Made by a program: the position numbers and the translations under genes. A stretch of DNA of 64,000 nucleotides. Origin: Mesorhizobium sophorae. GTDB taxonomy: Bacteria; Pseudomonadota; Alphaproteobacteria; Rhizobiales; Rhizobiaceae. Below, in pieces: positions 27,130 to 36,509 of the stretch (position 1 is its first letter; each line of letters starts with the position of its first letter). The DNA is taken from the NCBI RefSeq assembly GCF_002270415.1, contig NZ_NNRI01000021.1, positions 248,001-312,000 of the forward strand. Reading direction: 5' to 3'. Under the pieces are notes generated by a model. It ran no database searches. It was not told the origin of the DNA and worked only from the letters and a program-made list of their open reading frames with translations.

Positions 27130-27719
27130 TCGTCGTCGGCAGGACCTTCGACGCTGGCAGCGGCTTCTCGGGCGTTGTCTCGCTGGAAGAAGGCTCCGGC
27201 GCGACCGGCACAATCGACAGCTATGTCCCCCATGTTGTCGGCGGCTTGAAATACAAAGGCGACTGGGGCGCGGTCACGGGTGTCGTCGCCTATGACAGCT
27301 CCTATGGAAGTGGCTGGCAAGGTTCGACTGGACGTCAACGTCACCAAGGAACTGACCCTGTTCATCATGGGCGGCTACGGCACGGACGATAACCTCAGCG
27401 ACGATCCCGGCAATGCCATCGATGCTCATGGCCGCGGCTTCTACAAGCCGTGGGGCGGCAACTGGGCCGTCTGGGGCGGCGGCACCTACAAGTTCAATGC
27501 CAAGACCGCGTTCAACCTCCAGGCTTCGGCTGACGACGACAAGAACTACGCTCTGGCTGCGAACGTCGCCTATACCATCGTTCCGGGCTTCACGATCACG
27601 ACCGAAGTCGACTGGGACCATTCGGTCACTTCGACGATGGCACTCCGTTCGGCAACTTCACCAAGGCCGACAAGAAGGATAGCGTTGGCGGCATCGTCCG
27701 TTTCCAGCGCAATTTCTGA
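27130..27719 (+). pseudogene. Porin_2-family outer-membrane porin, broken C-terminal part
   Basis: Recognisable pieces include [60 protein letters not shown] and the final DSVGGIVRFQRNF ending in Phe, as in rhizobial and Brucella porins. At least two frame changes are needed (near 27300 and near 27619, where one base is missing), and the N-terminal half is absent. It is a dead gene that still keeps its terminator. Confidence 0.8.
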
Positions 27720-27746
27720 TCGAACCCCTGCCGATCAGAACGGAAA

Positions 27747-27769
27747 GGCCCGCGACATCGTCGCGGGCC
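27747..27769 (+). terminator. Porin terminator hairpin, left copy (lacking its T-run)
   Basis: GGCCCGCGA-CATCG-TCGCGGGCC forms a 9-bp stem 27 bp after the porin stop. Here the stem is followed by the IS1182 end instead of T, so termination is probably weakened. The same 23 bp recur at 29324-29346. Confidence 0.75.
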
Positions 27770-29323
27770 TCAGACCGCTGACAAACCCCGTCTATTTTAG
27801 GCGGGGTTTTGTTTTATGGAATTGAATAGGCTTGTGATTTCGCTGTCAGGATAATTTGCCAGGAGGTTGCAGGAAGTCGGCAGGGTGGTTCGCTGTCCTC
27901 AGGCGAGGCCTGATTTTGGCTTTGGCCACAGGCAAAGGGCGATTTTCTTGATGTTCTGTGCGGCGGCTGTGAGTAGGCATTGGCAGGCGACGCGAACGTG
28001 ACTTCGGAAGCGTGCGTAGCGGTGGCCATGCAGTTGCTTGGCATCGGCGAAGGAACGCTCGACCGTCTCCTTGCGGCGGCGGTAGATAGCCTTGCCCCAT
28101 CGAGTGAGACGGTTGGCGTCGTTTCGTTCGCGCGCATCCTGCCAGACATGGCGGGTGATCAACCGTGTTGCATTGGCGTTTGTCGTGCAGGAGGCCAGCA
28201 ACGGGCAATTGCGGCAGATGGCGGGATCGCTCTTGTAGTGGCGGTAGCCGGTGCGGTCGGTGGTGGCGTAAGCGAGGACCTGGCCTTCAGGGCAACGGTA
28301 GCCCTCAAGCTCCGGCTCATAAATGAAGGCGCTCTTCCTCATCATGCCGGGCCTGGGTGGTGTCGGATTGCGATAGCCGGTGACGCCCCTGATCCGGCGC
28401 TCCTCCAGCCCCTTGGCGATGCCTGGCGTGGCATAGCCGGCGTCAAGCCCGACGGCGGCGACATCGAAGCCGAAGCGCTCCACCTGCCGGTCGAGGCGTG
28501 AGAGATAGACGATCGAGTCATGCACATTGGCCGGCGTGGCATGGGTGTCGGTGATGATGGCGTGGGCGGCATCCACCGTGCGGTGGTCGAGGTAGAAGAA
28601 GCCCTTCGGCTTGCCGTCGCGCACCATGTAGCCGCTGTCGGGATCGGTACGCGACACCTTGGTCTCCTTCTCGACGGGCTGGCGTTCTTTGTCCTTGAGC
28701 GGCTTCTTGCCATGCTGGGCGCGGTCCTCCTCAATGGCGGCGTCCAGCGCCTCCCAGTAGTCGGCGCGCGACTTGGCTACCACCGCAAGGTCGAAGCGGT
28801 TCTTGTTGGCGCTGGCCTTGAGATGGGTGCTGTCGGTGTAGAGCACCGTGCCGTCGACAAGCCCATGCCGGATCGCCTGCTCGACGATCCTGTCAAAGAT
28901 ACCCTGCGCGATGGTCTCGTCCTGATAGCGCCGGCGCCGGTTCTGCGACAGCGTCGAGGCATCGAACACCTTGTCCGTCAGCTTCAGCCGCAAGAACCAG
29001 CGATAGGCCACGTTGACCTCGATCTCGCGTACCAACTGGCGTTCCGAGCGAACCCCGAACAGGTAGCCGATGAACAGCGCCTTGAACATCAAGGTCGGGT
29101 CGAGCGGCGGCCGGCCATTGTCGGCGCAGTACAGCGGTGCGGTCAGATCGTGGATGAAGGAAAAGTCGATCACGAGGTCGATCTTGCGCAACAGATGATC
29201 AGCCGGAACAAGCTGATCCATCGTTACAATCTCAAGCGCGGTCTGTTCAGGCGCCGGTCGCTTCAACATGACCCAGTGAATCAAAAACCCACGGCAATTG
29301 CCAGGGGTTTGTCAGCAATCTGA
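27770..29323 (-). mobile_element. IS1182-family element inserted in a terminator (1554 bp)
   Basis: The ends TCAGACCGCTGACAAACCCC (left) and TCAGATTGCTGACAAACCCC (right, opposite strand) are inverted repeats differing at two positions. The 23-bp palindromic terminator flanks the element on both sides as a target duplication. IS1182 elements are known to favour palindromes and to make long duplications. Confidence 0.88.
27899..29269 (-). CDS. IS1182-family transposase
   Basis: The 456-residue protein has the N-terminal VPADHLLRKIDLVIDFSFI, PPLDPTLMFKALFIGYLFG, the catalytic VLYTDSTHLKASANKNRF (first Asp), FDVAAVGLDAGYATPGIAKG (second Asp), a Cys-rich C-x-N-C-x5-C segment (AICRNCPLLASC) and KETVERSFADAKQLHGHRYA (Glu). 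All DDE residues are present. ATG 29269 is the first good start; TTG 29284 lies upstream. Confidence 0.92.
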   Translation of the reverse strand: MLKRPAPEQTALEIVTMDQLVPADHLLRKIDLVIDFSFIHDLTAPLYCADNGRPPLDPTLMFKALFIGYLFGVRSERQLVREIEVNVAYRWFLRLKLTDKVFDASTLSQNRRRRYQDETIAQGIFDRIVEQAIRHGLVDGTVLYTDSTHLKASANKNRFDLAVVAKSRADYWEALDAAIEEDRAQHGKKPLKDKERQPVEKETKVSRTDPDSGYMVRDGKPKGFFYLDHRTVDAAHAIITDTHATPANVHDSIVYLSRLDRQVERFGFDVAAVGLDAGYATPGIAKGLEERRIRGVTGYRNPTPPRPGMMRKSAFIYEPELEGYRCPEGQVLAYATTDRTGYRHYKSDPAICRNCPLLASCTTNANATRLITRHVWQDARERNDANRLTRWGKAIYRRRKETVERSFADAKQLHGHRYARFRSHVRVACQCLLTAAAQNIKKIALCLWPKPKSGLA

Positions 29324-29355
29324 GGCCCGCGACATCGTCGCGGGCCTTTTTGTTT
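29324..29355 (+). terminator. Porin terminator hairpin, right copy with T-run
   Basis: The same 23-bp palindrome (29324-29346) is followed here by TTTTTGTTT, so this copy retains the original intrinsic terminator while sitting outside the IS1182 element. Confidence 0.8.
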
Positions 29356-29407
29356 GGCCGAGAGCTGCCGTACCGACGCGAATGTGCCCTCCCGTAAGAA
29401 GAAGCGC

Positions 29408-29803
29408 TCAGCCGGCTGGGAACGGGACGAAGTGACCCGAGCCACGAAGCCTCGCCAGCAGGATGATGGCCGTTCCGCGGTGGTCACCCCTCGCCTGCTC
29501 ACTTAGCGGCGACGCATCCCAGGCAGCCAATTCTGCCACCAAACGGGCTGTGTCTCCGTTGATCGAGGCGCATCGAAGCTGTCCGCTCTTCTCCATTACG
29601 ATTATCGCTGTGCCGGTTTCGCCATATCCAACCCCAGCCATCCGCTGAACGCAGGTATCACCGTCGACACGTACGTCGAATAGAACCGATCCTGCTGTTT
29701 TCTCCGCAGCGTCAGCCACACGATCACCGAACGGTTGATGCAGGCCCTCGCGATTGCCGAGCGACTGCTCAAACAACGCCAATTCAACATGCTCCGCCAC
29801 CAT
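29408..29803 (-). CDS. Hypothetical protein (about 131 aa)
   Basis: The frame from ATG 29803 encodes a mixed alpha/beta protein starting MVAEHVELALFEQSLGNREG, with a central TAIIVMEKSGQLRCASINGD and a late GTAIILLARL. It is well formed and has codon use like its neighbours, but I do not recognise a family. A TTG at 29848 could extend it by 15 residues. It stands alone between the IS1182 element and the aminotransferase region, transcribed away from the latter. Confidence 0.5.
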   Translation of the reverse strand: MVAEHVELALFEQSLGNREGLHQPFGDRVADAAEKTAGSVLFDVRVDGDTCVQRMAGVGYGETGTAIIVMEKSGQLRCASINGDTARLVAELAAWDASPLSEQARGDHRGTAIILLARLRGSGHFVPFPAG

Positions 29804-30010
29804 GGTAGCCAGGGTGCGCGCCGGCTGGCGTAATCCGCAATAGGCCAAGGCTGACTATCCACACTCCGCAGCCTTTCGATGCTATGCCGGAGCTGCGCTC
29901 TTGGTCGACGCCACCCTCGTTGTGCGCCTAATCTCCGGCCCCGATGCCCGTTCCTTGCCGGCCGTACTAAAATGTTAAAATTTTTTCTATTTGCAGTAAT
30001 GGTAAAATTC

Positions 30011-30026
30011 TGAAAATAATTTTGCA
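30011..30026. promoter_or_regulatory. AT-rich palindrome upstream of aminotransferase gene
   Basis: TGAAAATAATTTTGCA lies in a strongly AT-rich 80-bp stretch before the aminotransferase gene. Closely similar sites occur at 43759, 43593 and 49116, so a shared regulator is likely. Confidence 0.45.
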
Positions 30027-30161
30027 ATGGCCGCGCGCCTGGTCAACGGCGCGTTTTGGCAAGCAATAGAGCCGAATTGAGCGCCTTACCTATGGCGAGC
30101 AAGAAGATCGAATAGCCGAAATCGCCCGGTGCTCCCCGCTGCCGATATGAAAGGAAGACCA

Positions 30162-31478
30162 GTGACCGATCTTTATCGCCGTGAAAGCAAATCAGTTTCG
30201 AACATGGCTCAACTTCGTTTCTTTCCTCAAGCGGTCGTTGGAGGGAAGGGATCGTATTTGCGAGGCGATGATGGTCGCCAGCTTCTTGATTTTTCGGCCT
30301 CTTGGGGAGCTGCGAGCCTGGGGCATGCTCATCCTTCGGTTCGCGAGGCCATTACGCGGGCGTTTTCAGATCAAGCTGGTGCAAGCTACCTGTCTTCCGC
30401 AAACGAACCTAGCGTGCTTCTTGCTGAGAAGCTTTTATCATTGGTTCCACCACGCAGCCGCGGCCGAGTTTGGTTGGGGCACTCTGGCTCTGATGCTAAT
30501 GAAACAGTAGCTCGAATGGTCGTCGCAGCCACCGGACGCCGTCGAATATTGGCCTTCAAGGGCGCGTATCACGGCGGGACCAGCGGTTCCATGGCTGTTT
30601 CGGGTCATCCGGCGCTCAAAGGTGTGGAGAAATTCGGCGGCCTGATCTTGGTGCCTTATCCGAACAGTTACGCGGCAGGTGACCCGACAGCTGCCAGTGC
30701 CGCGGCGCTGTCCCATCTCGAGGAGGTTTTTTCGGCGGACGTTCGGCCAGAAGAAGTTGCTGCCTTCTTTATCGAACCAATACAGGGCGATGGAGGATTG
30801 CTAGTGCCGCCTGTCGGTTTCTTCGCCGAGATCGAACGGTTTTGCCGTCAGCACGGAATTCTTCTGGTGTGTGACGAAGTGAAGTTTGGCCTAGCTCGAA
30901 CCGGACTTCTGCACGCCTTCGAACATTCAGGGATTGAGCCAGACATTGTGGTTTTTGGTAAAGGCCTCGGCGGAGGTTTGCCGATATCTGCGGTCGTCGG
31001 CCCCGAACCCATTATGAATCACTCCCCTACCTTTTCCTACCAAACGCTACACGGCAATCCGATCTGCGCGTCAGCGGCATTGGCGGTACTGGAGACGATC
31101 GAAAAGGACGGGTTGGTCCGAAATTCGGCAGACATCGGCTCTTACATGTTGGCCTCACTTTCGAAGCGAAGCAGAGATTGGGATTTGGTTGGCGATGTCC
31201 GGGGGAAAGGGCTTGCCATTGGGATTGAGCTTGTGGGCGATCGCGTTAGTCGCGCACCAGCGAAAATCCAGACCGCTCTCACTGTTTATAGAGCGTTCCA
31301 GCTTGGACTCGTAATGTATTATGTCGGTTCGAATTCGAACGTCCTGGAGCTTACCCCGCCGCTCATATTGAGTACAAGTGAAGCCGACGAAGGCGTTTCT
31401 ATTATTGGTCAAGCACTTCAAGATGTCGCCGCTGGGAAGGTTTCGCCCGACTTGATCTCATCCTTTGCCGGCTGGTGA
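30162..31478 (+). CDS. Class III PLP-dependent aminotransferase
   Basis: The 438-residue enzyme belongs to the class III family (glutamate-1-semialdehyde aminomutase and omega-transaminase relatives). It carries LDFSASWGAASLGHAHP (about 43-59), the phosphate-site region GHSGSDANETVARM, AYHGGTSGSM, IEPIQGDGG, the PLP-ring contact CDEVKFGLARTG and Schiff-base Lys267 in VVFGKGLGGG. AAGGAAG just before GTG 30162 supports that start over ATG 30147. It is separated from the rest of the catabolic cluster by an IS630 element and is transcribed towards it. The amino donor is not predictable. Confidence 0.88.
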   Translation: MTDLYRRESKSVSNMAQLRFFPQAVVGGKGSYLRGDDGRQLLDFSASWGAASLGHAHPSVREAITRAFSDQAGASYLSSANEPSVLLAEKLLSLVPPRSRGRVWLGHSGSDANETVARMVVAATGRRRILAFKGAYHGGTSGSMAVSGHPALKGVEKFGGLILVPYPNSYAAGDPTAASAAALSHLEEVFSADVRPEEVAAFFIEPIQGDGGLLVPPVGFFAEIERFCRQHGILLVCDEVKFGLARTGLLHAFEHSGIEPDIVVFGKGLGGGLPISAVVGPEPIMNHSPTFSYQTLHGNPICASAALAVLETIEKDGLVRNSADIGSYMLASLSKRSRDWDLVGDVRGKGLAIGIELVGDRVSRAPAKIQTALTVYRAFQLGLVMYYVGSNSNVLELTPPLILSTSEADEGVSIIGQALQDVAAGKVSPDLISSFAGW

Positions 31479-31614
31479 TATTCACCAAGTTGGCCCGTTT
31501 CGGCTTCGTGAATACCGAGTTAGTAAGTCATACTAAAGGATCTGACGGCTGACTCTCTTGGGATACCGGAGTGAGCGGAACCGTGATTCCATTGGGGCGA
31601 GGAGGATTCGCGCC

Positions 31615-32684
31615 ATGGGATCAGCGATCAAGATGCGGACGGACTATTCGGCAGCCGAGTTGCGGCGGCTGGCCAAGAGTTCGAAGGATAGCAAGCAGAG
31701 CCGTCGGCTGCTGTCGTTGGCAGCGGTTCTCGACGGGATGAGCCGTGAGGATGCGGCCCGGGTCGGCGGCATGGACCGGCAGACCCTGCGGGATTGGGTT
31801 CACCGTTTCAACGACGCTGGTCCAGACGGCCTCGAGGACGCCTGGAACGGCGGGCCGGAGCCGCGCCTGTCGGTGTCGCAGAAGGCGGAACTGGCACGGA
31901 TCGTCGAGACCGGGCCGGACCGGGCCGTCGACGGCGTCGTGCGCTGGCGGCGCATTGATCTCCAGAGGCTCATCAAGGAACGCTTCGGCGTCGACTATCA
32001 CGAGCGCTACGTCGGAACGCTTTTGAAGCAGCTCGGCTTCTCCCATATCAGCGCCCGGCCACTTCATCCGGGCCAGGACGGCGAGATCGTCGAGGCGTAT
32101 AAAAAAACTTCCCGCGCACGCTGAGCGCCCATCTGGCCGACCTGCCCAAAGGCAAGCCGGTCGAGATCTGGTTCCAGGACGAAGCCCGCATCGGCCAGAA
32201 GAATGGCATCGTGCGGCAATGGGCCAGGCGCGGCACGCGGCCCCGTCAGCCGGCCGACCAGCGCTACAAGAGCGCCTATCTGTTCGGCGCCATCTGCCCG
32301 GCGCGTGGCATAGCAGCCGGGCTGGCGCTGCCCTTCGCCGACACGGAGGCCATGCAACTTCATCTCGACGAGATCAGCCGCCATGTTGCCAGGCGCGCTC
32401 ATGCCGTTCTGCTGCTCGACCGCGCCGGCTGGCACACCACCGCCAAACTGAAAGTGCCCAAGAACATCACGCTAATCTTCCTGCCGCCCCGCGCGCCGGA
32501 GCTGAACCCCGTCGAGAATGTCTGGCAGTATCTGCGCCAGAACTGGCTCTCAAATCGCGTCTTCGAAGGCTACGACGCCATCATCGACGCCGCGTGCGGG
32601 GCCTGGCGCGAGCTCATCGAACGACCAAACACCATCACATCAATCGGAATGCGCGAATGGGCTCACGTCGGTCAATCAAATTGA
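31615..32684 (+). CDS. IS630-family transposase made by -1 frameshift (second type)
   Basis: The first frame (31615-32124) encodes the helix-turn-helix half (SREDAARVGGMDRQTLRDWV, then LGFSHISARPLHPG). A seven-A run at 32101-32107 allows a -1 shift into the second frame, which reads VEIWFQDEARIGQKNGIVRQ, AVLLLDRAGWH and FLPPRAPELNPVENVWQYLR (the DDE residues). GGAGG precedes ATG 31615. It belongs to a different IS630 subgroup from the pair at 8.5 and 13.6 kb. The element ends could not be fixed with confidence; it lies between about 31530 and 32700. Confidence 0.88.
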
Positions 32685-32957
32685 CCGTTGGTATCAGTGC
32701 TTGCGAGGGCTGAAGAAACGCAGCCGCGAATTGTCCGAGATTCAAAGGATCTGCGCGAACGTATGCAAATTGAACCGCCAGCCTCGCGACCGTGGGCAGA
32801 ATCGACTCGGCGCGGTTCGAGACCGAGTACTTCGCAGAAGGTGGAAACTGGCCAAGCTGAGGGCGGAGTGGCGGAGCGTGATGATGGGGGCTGAGATCTC
32901 AAGGATCGTCGTAGAGTGATTTCGCGGGTGCGACTGATCATGCGATCCTTTCTGAAC

Positions 32958-33500
32958 CTAGAAAATCATTTCATCCAGAATCATTTGTACGTCAGCGGGT
33001 CGACGAACCAGTTCAACGAATTCCATCGGCTTGTGGTATCGGCGACCTTGCCAAAGGAGCGAATTGTGGGAATCGCCCTCCCCAAGCTGCACGTCGGTGA
33101 CGACGCCGATCAAGATACTGTGCGAAAAACCGTCGTAGGTATGGCTAAGTTTGCAATCAAGCGCCATCGGCGCGCCAACAAGGAGCGGTGCCCCGGTTTT
33201 GCCCGCGACCCAATATTTCTTCTCGAAGCGATCTGGACCTTTTTGAGATTGAAATCGACGCGCCACATTGGACAACGCAGGAGATAGCAGATTTACGGCG
33301 AAGATACCTCGCCGTAAAATCGTGTCGTGCGAACTGGCCGACTTGTTGATGCAAACGAGAACAGACGGCGGATCGAAGGATAAACTACAAACCGCAGTGG
33401 CGATCAGGCCGCTCGGAAGGCCATCTTCTTCAGTCGTGATGATATTGACGGCCCCGGCGAAACGGCCCATCGCCTCCCTGAAGGCATCGTTCCTATCCAA
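32958..33500 (-). CDS. Flavin reductase of a two-component monooxygenase
   Basis: This 180-residue protein is an FMN-binding split-barrel flavin reductase (HpaC/NtaB type) that supplies reduced flavin to a partner oxygenase. Family features are FREAMGRFAGAVNIITTEED, GLIATAVCSLSFDPPSVLVC, FAVNLLSPALSNVARRF, and a late LLWQGRRYHKP. It is last in a minus-strand operon, 51 bp after the monooxygenase gene, so the two probably form one enzyme. Confidence 0.9.
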   Translation of the reverse strand: MDRNDAFREAMGRFAGAVNIITTEEDGLPSGLIATAVCSLSFDPPSVLVCINKSASSHDTILRRGIFAVNLLSPALSNVARRFQSQKGPDRFEKKYWVAGKTGAPLLVGAPMALDCKLSHTYDGFSHSILIGVVTDVQLGEGDSHNSLLWQGRRYHKPMEFVELVRRPADVQMILDEMIF

Positions 33501-33551
33501 GTCTGTCCTCCGTAGCAGTGACCCGTTCTGAATTGATCGCAGACCTAATTT

Positions 33552-34733
33552 TCAGAAGCCTGCACTCACCTGGTCAAGCTTCAGCAGCGCCCGGGCGTAT
33601 ATCTCGCGCCCAATGTCGCCATTAATATAGGCATGTCGCGTGCAAGTCTCCATGTCGCGCCAGATCCGCTGGACCGGATTACTGAGCATGAAAACCGACG
33701 CTCCGCCTATGTTCAGCAGCAGGTCTACGGCCTCGCGCACGCGTTTTTGCGCAACCGCCGCGTCAAGTCGGACGCGAGCTCGCTCGAGATCGGTCATGCT
33801 TGTACCGTCGCTGACGGAGCGATCGATATCGCTGGCCGCGCGCATCGTATGCAACCGTGCGGAGTCGATCAGACCACGAGCATCTGCCAGATTTAGCTGG
33901 TAGCTTGGGGACTGCCTTGCATCTGTATATAGGGACGTCACAATGGGCTTGCCGCGCTCGAGGTTCTCCAACGTGAAATCGAAAGCTGCCTCCGCCATCC
34001 CGACAGCCGCAGAACATATGCCCAACGGAAGCGCGGTTATGAGCGGTGCCCGATAGAGAGGTTCGTCAGAATGGTCCGAGCGACTGAAGCCGGAAAGCAT
34101 TTCGCTGATGAGCATCGTCCGGTGTTCCGGCACGAAGATATCTTTTCCCACAAAGGTATTGCTCCCCGTCCCTGCCATCCCAGCGACATGCCATGTGTCT
34201 TCGATCTTCAGCTCGGACGTCGGCACCAGTGCAAGCCGTACGTCGATCAGAGCCCCACTGGCATCCAGGACCGCGGAGCCCACGAAGCTCCACTGCGCTT
34301 CGAAGCATCCGGACGCCCAGGGCCATTTGCCTGTCAACATCCAGCCCCCCTCGACCGCGGTGGCTTTCCCGGTGGGGGCCCATTGACCGATGACGACCGC
34401 GCGGGGATCCGAGCCAAAGACATCGTCGCGCGTCTTGTCAGGCATGAGCCCCATCAAAGATGCGCTGCTATTGGCGACCATGGCGAGCCAACCAGCAGCA
34501 CTGTCGCCGCGGGCTAGTTCCTCACAAATCTCGCAGTATGTCTGGATATCAATCTCGCGACCACCGCAGCGGCGCGGCACCAAACCCTGCAGAAAGCCGG
34601 CGCTTCGCACCGCCGCAGCACTCTCCTGAGCAAGTCGTCTGTTTTTTGCTGATTCCTCCGCATTTGCACGCAAAAGCGGTCGGAGTGCGCGAGCATTGCG
34701 TACCAGCTCGGCGTTACTTAGGGTTAAATCCAT
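33552..34733 (-). CDS. Acyl-CoA-dehydrogenase-fold flavin monooxygenase (group D)
   Basis: The 393-residue protein resembles the oxygenase component of two-component flavin monooxygenases (HpaB/HsaA/DszC fold). It shows AAAVRSAGFLQGLVPRRCGG, YCEICEELARGDSAAGWLAM, GWMLTGKWPWASGCFEAQW, WHVAGMAGTGSNTFVG and the C-terminal helices LLLNIGGASVFMLSNPVQRI. ATG 34733 has GGAGGAGAAC upstream; a longer frame to 34799 is disfavoured. With the reductase it should oxygenate, N-hydroxylate or desulfonate a small substrate brought in by the adjoining ABC importer. Confidence 0.87.
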   Translation of the reverse strand: MDLTLSNAELVRNARALRPLLRANAEESAKNRRLAQESAAAVRSAGFLQGLVPRRCGGREIDIQTYCEICEELARGDSAAGWLAMVANSSASLMGLMPDKTRDDVFGSDPRAVVIGQWAPTGKATAVEGGWMLTGKWPWASGCFEAQWSFVGSAVLDASGALIDVRLALVPTSELKIEDTWHVAGMAGTGSNTFVGKDIFVPEHRTMLISEMLSGFSRSDHSDEPLYRAPLITALPLGICSAAVGMAEAAFDFTLENLERGKPIVTSLYTDARQSPSYQLNLADARGLIDSARLHTMRAASDIDRSVSDGTSMTDLERARVRLDAAVAQKRVREAVDLLLNIGGASVFMLSNPVQRIWRDMETCTRHAYINGDIGREIYARALLKLDQVSAGF

Positions 34734-34894
34734 CACTGTTCTCCTCCTTATTATACCGATATACCCACACCGTCGCGGCAAATTGATAATGTTGCTCAAC
34801 GGGCTGAAGCCATAGCGGCGTCAGTGCTTGCTCGTTTGCCGTCGGTACTTGTTACATCCGGTCTGATTCCTACCCGCCACCAGAGCGTGCATAT

Positions 34895-35779
34895 TCACGA
34901 GCGAAGACCCCGTACGGCTGGCAATAGACCGTCCGGCTTGACAAGCAACAAAAGAACTACCGCCAGAAGGACAAGCGCATCCCGGTATGGCGCGGTTCCA
35001 GTGGTGAGGAACGGTTCTGAACCGACCTCCAACGCGCCGAGCACAAAGCCGCCCAGCACGGCTCCCCGCAAAGAACCCAGCCCGCCGATGATCGCAGCGA
35101 TGAAGGCCTTCAGGACCGGAGTAAAGCCCATGAGCGGATCTACCGAGCCACGCTGCGAAATCCACAATATCGCGGCAATACCAGCAAGAAGGCCTGATAT
35201 CGCGAAGGACGTCGCAATGACTGTGTTTGCGCGCAAACCAAGCAAGCTAACCATGATGAAGTCTTCGGATGCGGCGCGCATCGCGACGCCCAAAGTGGTC
35301 TTGCGTAAGAAGATGTCGAGCCCGATTAGAGCTAGTGCCGTCAGGGCGATGGATGTCAGCGGGACCATACCGATCTGAAAGCCTCCGAAAGTAAGAGTTC
35401 CTGACATCCATTCCGGCAGAGCGACCGCTCTTCCGCGAGCAGAAACTCCGTTTTGAAAGAAAACCTTGCAAATGGTGCTTACGCCAAAGCTGGTAATCAT
35501 AAGCGTCGTCACGGACGCGGACCGCATAGGACGAAACGCTATTCGATCCATCAATACCGCAGAGAGCGCCGCTCCCAGACAGGCCACTAGAAGAACTACA
35601 GGCAACGGCAGGCCGAATGAAAGCGACAGTACTATGAGGTAGCCTGCAATCGTCATCAGTTCGCCATGTGCGAAATTTATGAGCCCAACGATCGAAAATA
35701 CGATCGCCAGCCCCAGCGCCAGGAGAGCGTATATTCCACCCAGGCTAAGAATATTAACCAGGTACTGGACGAATTCCAT
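34895..35779 (-). CDS. livH: Branched-chain-type ABC permease LivH
   Basis: The 294-residue inner-membrane permease has about eight helices and the family segments GGIYALLALGLAIVFSIVGL, NFAHGELMTIAGYL, and late KAFIAAIIGGLGSLRGAVLG. It pairs with the LivM half of the LivM-LivG fusion to form the translocation channel. It follows livF by 9 bp in the operon. Confidence 0.93.
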   Translation of the reverse strand: MEFVQYLVNILSLGGIYALLALGLAIVFSIVGLINFAHGELMTIAGYLIVLSLSFGLPLPVVLLVACLGAALSAVLMDRIAFRPMRSASVTTLMITSFGVSTICKVFFQNGVSARGRAVALPEWMSGTLTFGGFQIGMVPLTSIALTALALIGLDIFLRKTTLGVAMRAASEDFIMVSLLGLRANTVIATSFAISGLLAGIAAILWISQRGSVDPLMGFTPVLKAFIAAIIGGLGSLRGAVLGGFVLGALEVGSEPFLTTGTAPYRDALVLLAVVLLLLVKPDGLLPAVRGLRS

Positions 35780-35788
35780 GACGACCTC

Positions 35789-36493
35789 CTAGATTGCCAA
35801 ATATGCCTGCCGCACAAGGTCAGAGCTGGCGAGTTCAGATGCCGTACCGCTTAGAGCAATACGGCCGTTGGCTACCACGTAGCCTCGATCGGCCACGGAC
35901 AGAGCCAACTCGACATTCTGTTCAACAAGCAGAATGGTAAGCCCCTGCTTGCGCAGGTCTTCGATTAATTCGTAGACCTTGTCTATCGTTTGAGGCGCAA
36001 GGCCCAACGAAGGTTCGTCGAGCAAGAGCAGGTCGGGCTGGCTCATTAAAGATCGGGCGATCGCCAGCATCTGCTGTTCACCGCCCGACAGGCTCCCTGC
36101 CTTTTGATCGATGCGCTCAGCAAGGATGGGAAAGCGGGAGAGCATGCTATCTCGGCGAGCCCGCAGCTCATTACCTTTCGCGAACGCCGCTCCCCCTAAA
36201 TGCAGGTTTTCACCAACTGTGAGATGGGCGAAAACACGGCGACCCTCAGGAGTTAGTGCTATTCCCTTTCGGCTGATGACGTCTGCGGGCAGGCCGGTGA
36301 GTGGCTGACCTTTGAGCAACACCTTGCCCTCGGCAGGTGGGATGGACCCGGCGATGCCGGCAAGAATCGAACTCTTGCCGGCGCCATTGGCGCCAATGAG
36401 TGTGACAAGTTCTCCATTTCCAACGTTTAGATCGACGCCATGGACAGCCTGGACGGCCCCGTAGCGTATTTTCATTCCCTCGACACGAAGCAT
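35789..36493 (-). CDS. livF: Branched-chain-type ABC ATPase LivF
   Basis: The 234-residue ATPase has Walker A GANGAGKSS (about 34-42), signature LSGGEQQMLAIARSL, Walker B LLLLDEPSLGLAP and the late H-loop-like VEQN segment. It powers import together with the LivG domain. Its start is 16 bp after the livK stop and its stop is 9 bp before livH. Confidence 0.94.
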   Translation of the reverse strand: MLRVEGMKIRYGAVQAVHGVDLNVGNGELVTLIGANGAGKSSILAGIAGSIPPAEGKVLLKGQPLTGLPADVISRKGIALTPEGRRVFAHLTVGENLHLGGAAFAKGNELRARRDSMLSRFPILAERIDQKAGSLSGGEQQMLAIARSLMSQPDLLLLDEPSLGLAPQTIDKVYELIEDLRKQGLTILLVEQNVELALSVADRGYVVANGRIALSGTASELASSDLVRQAYLAI

Positions 36494-36509
36494 TGGCGTT
36501 CCTACCAGC

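Noticed and set aside
28520-29323. Long plus-strand frame opposite the IS1182 transposase
   Set aside because: It is a shadow created by GC-rich codon bias; it has no family features and the minus strand encodes a complete transposase.
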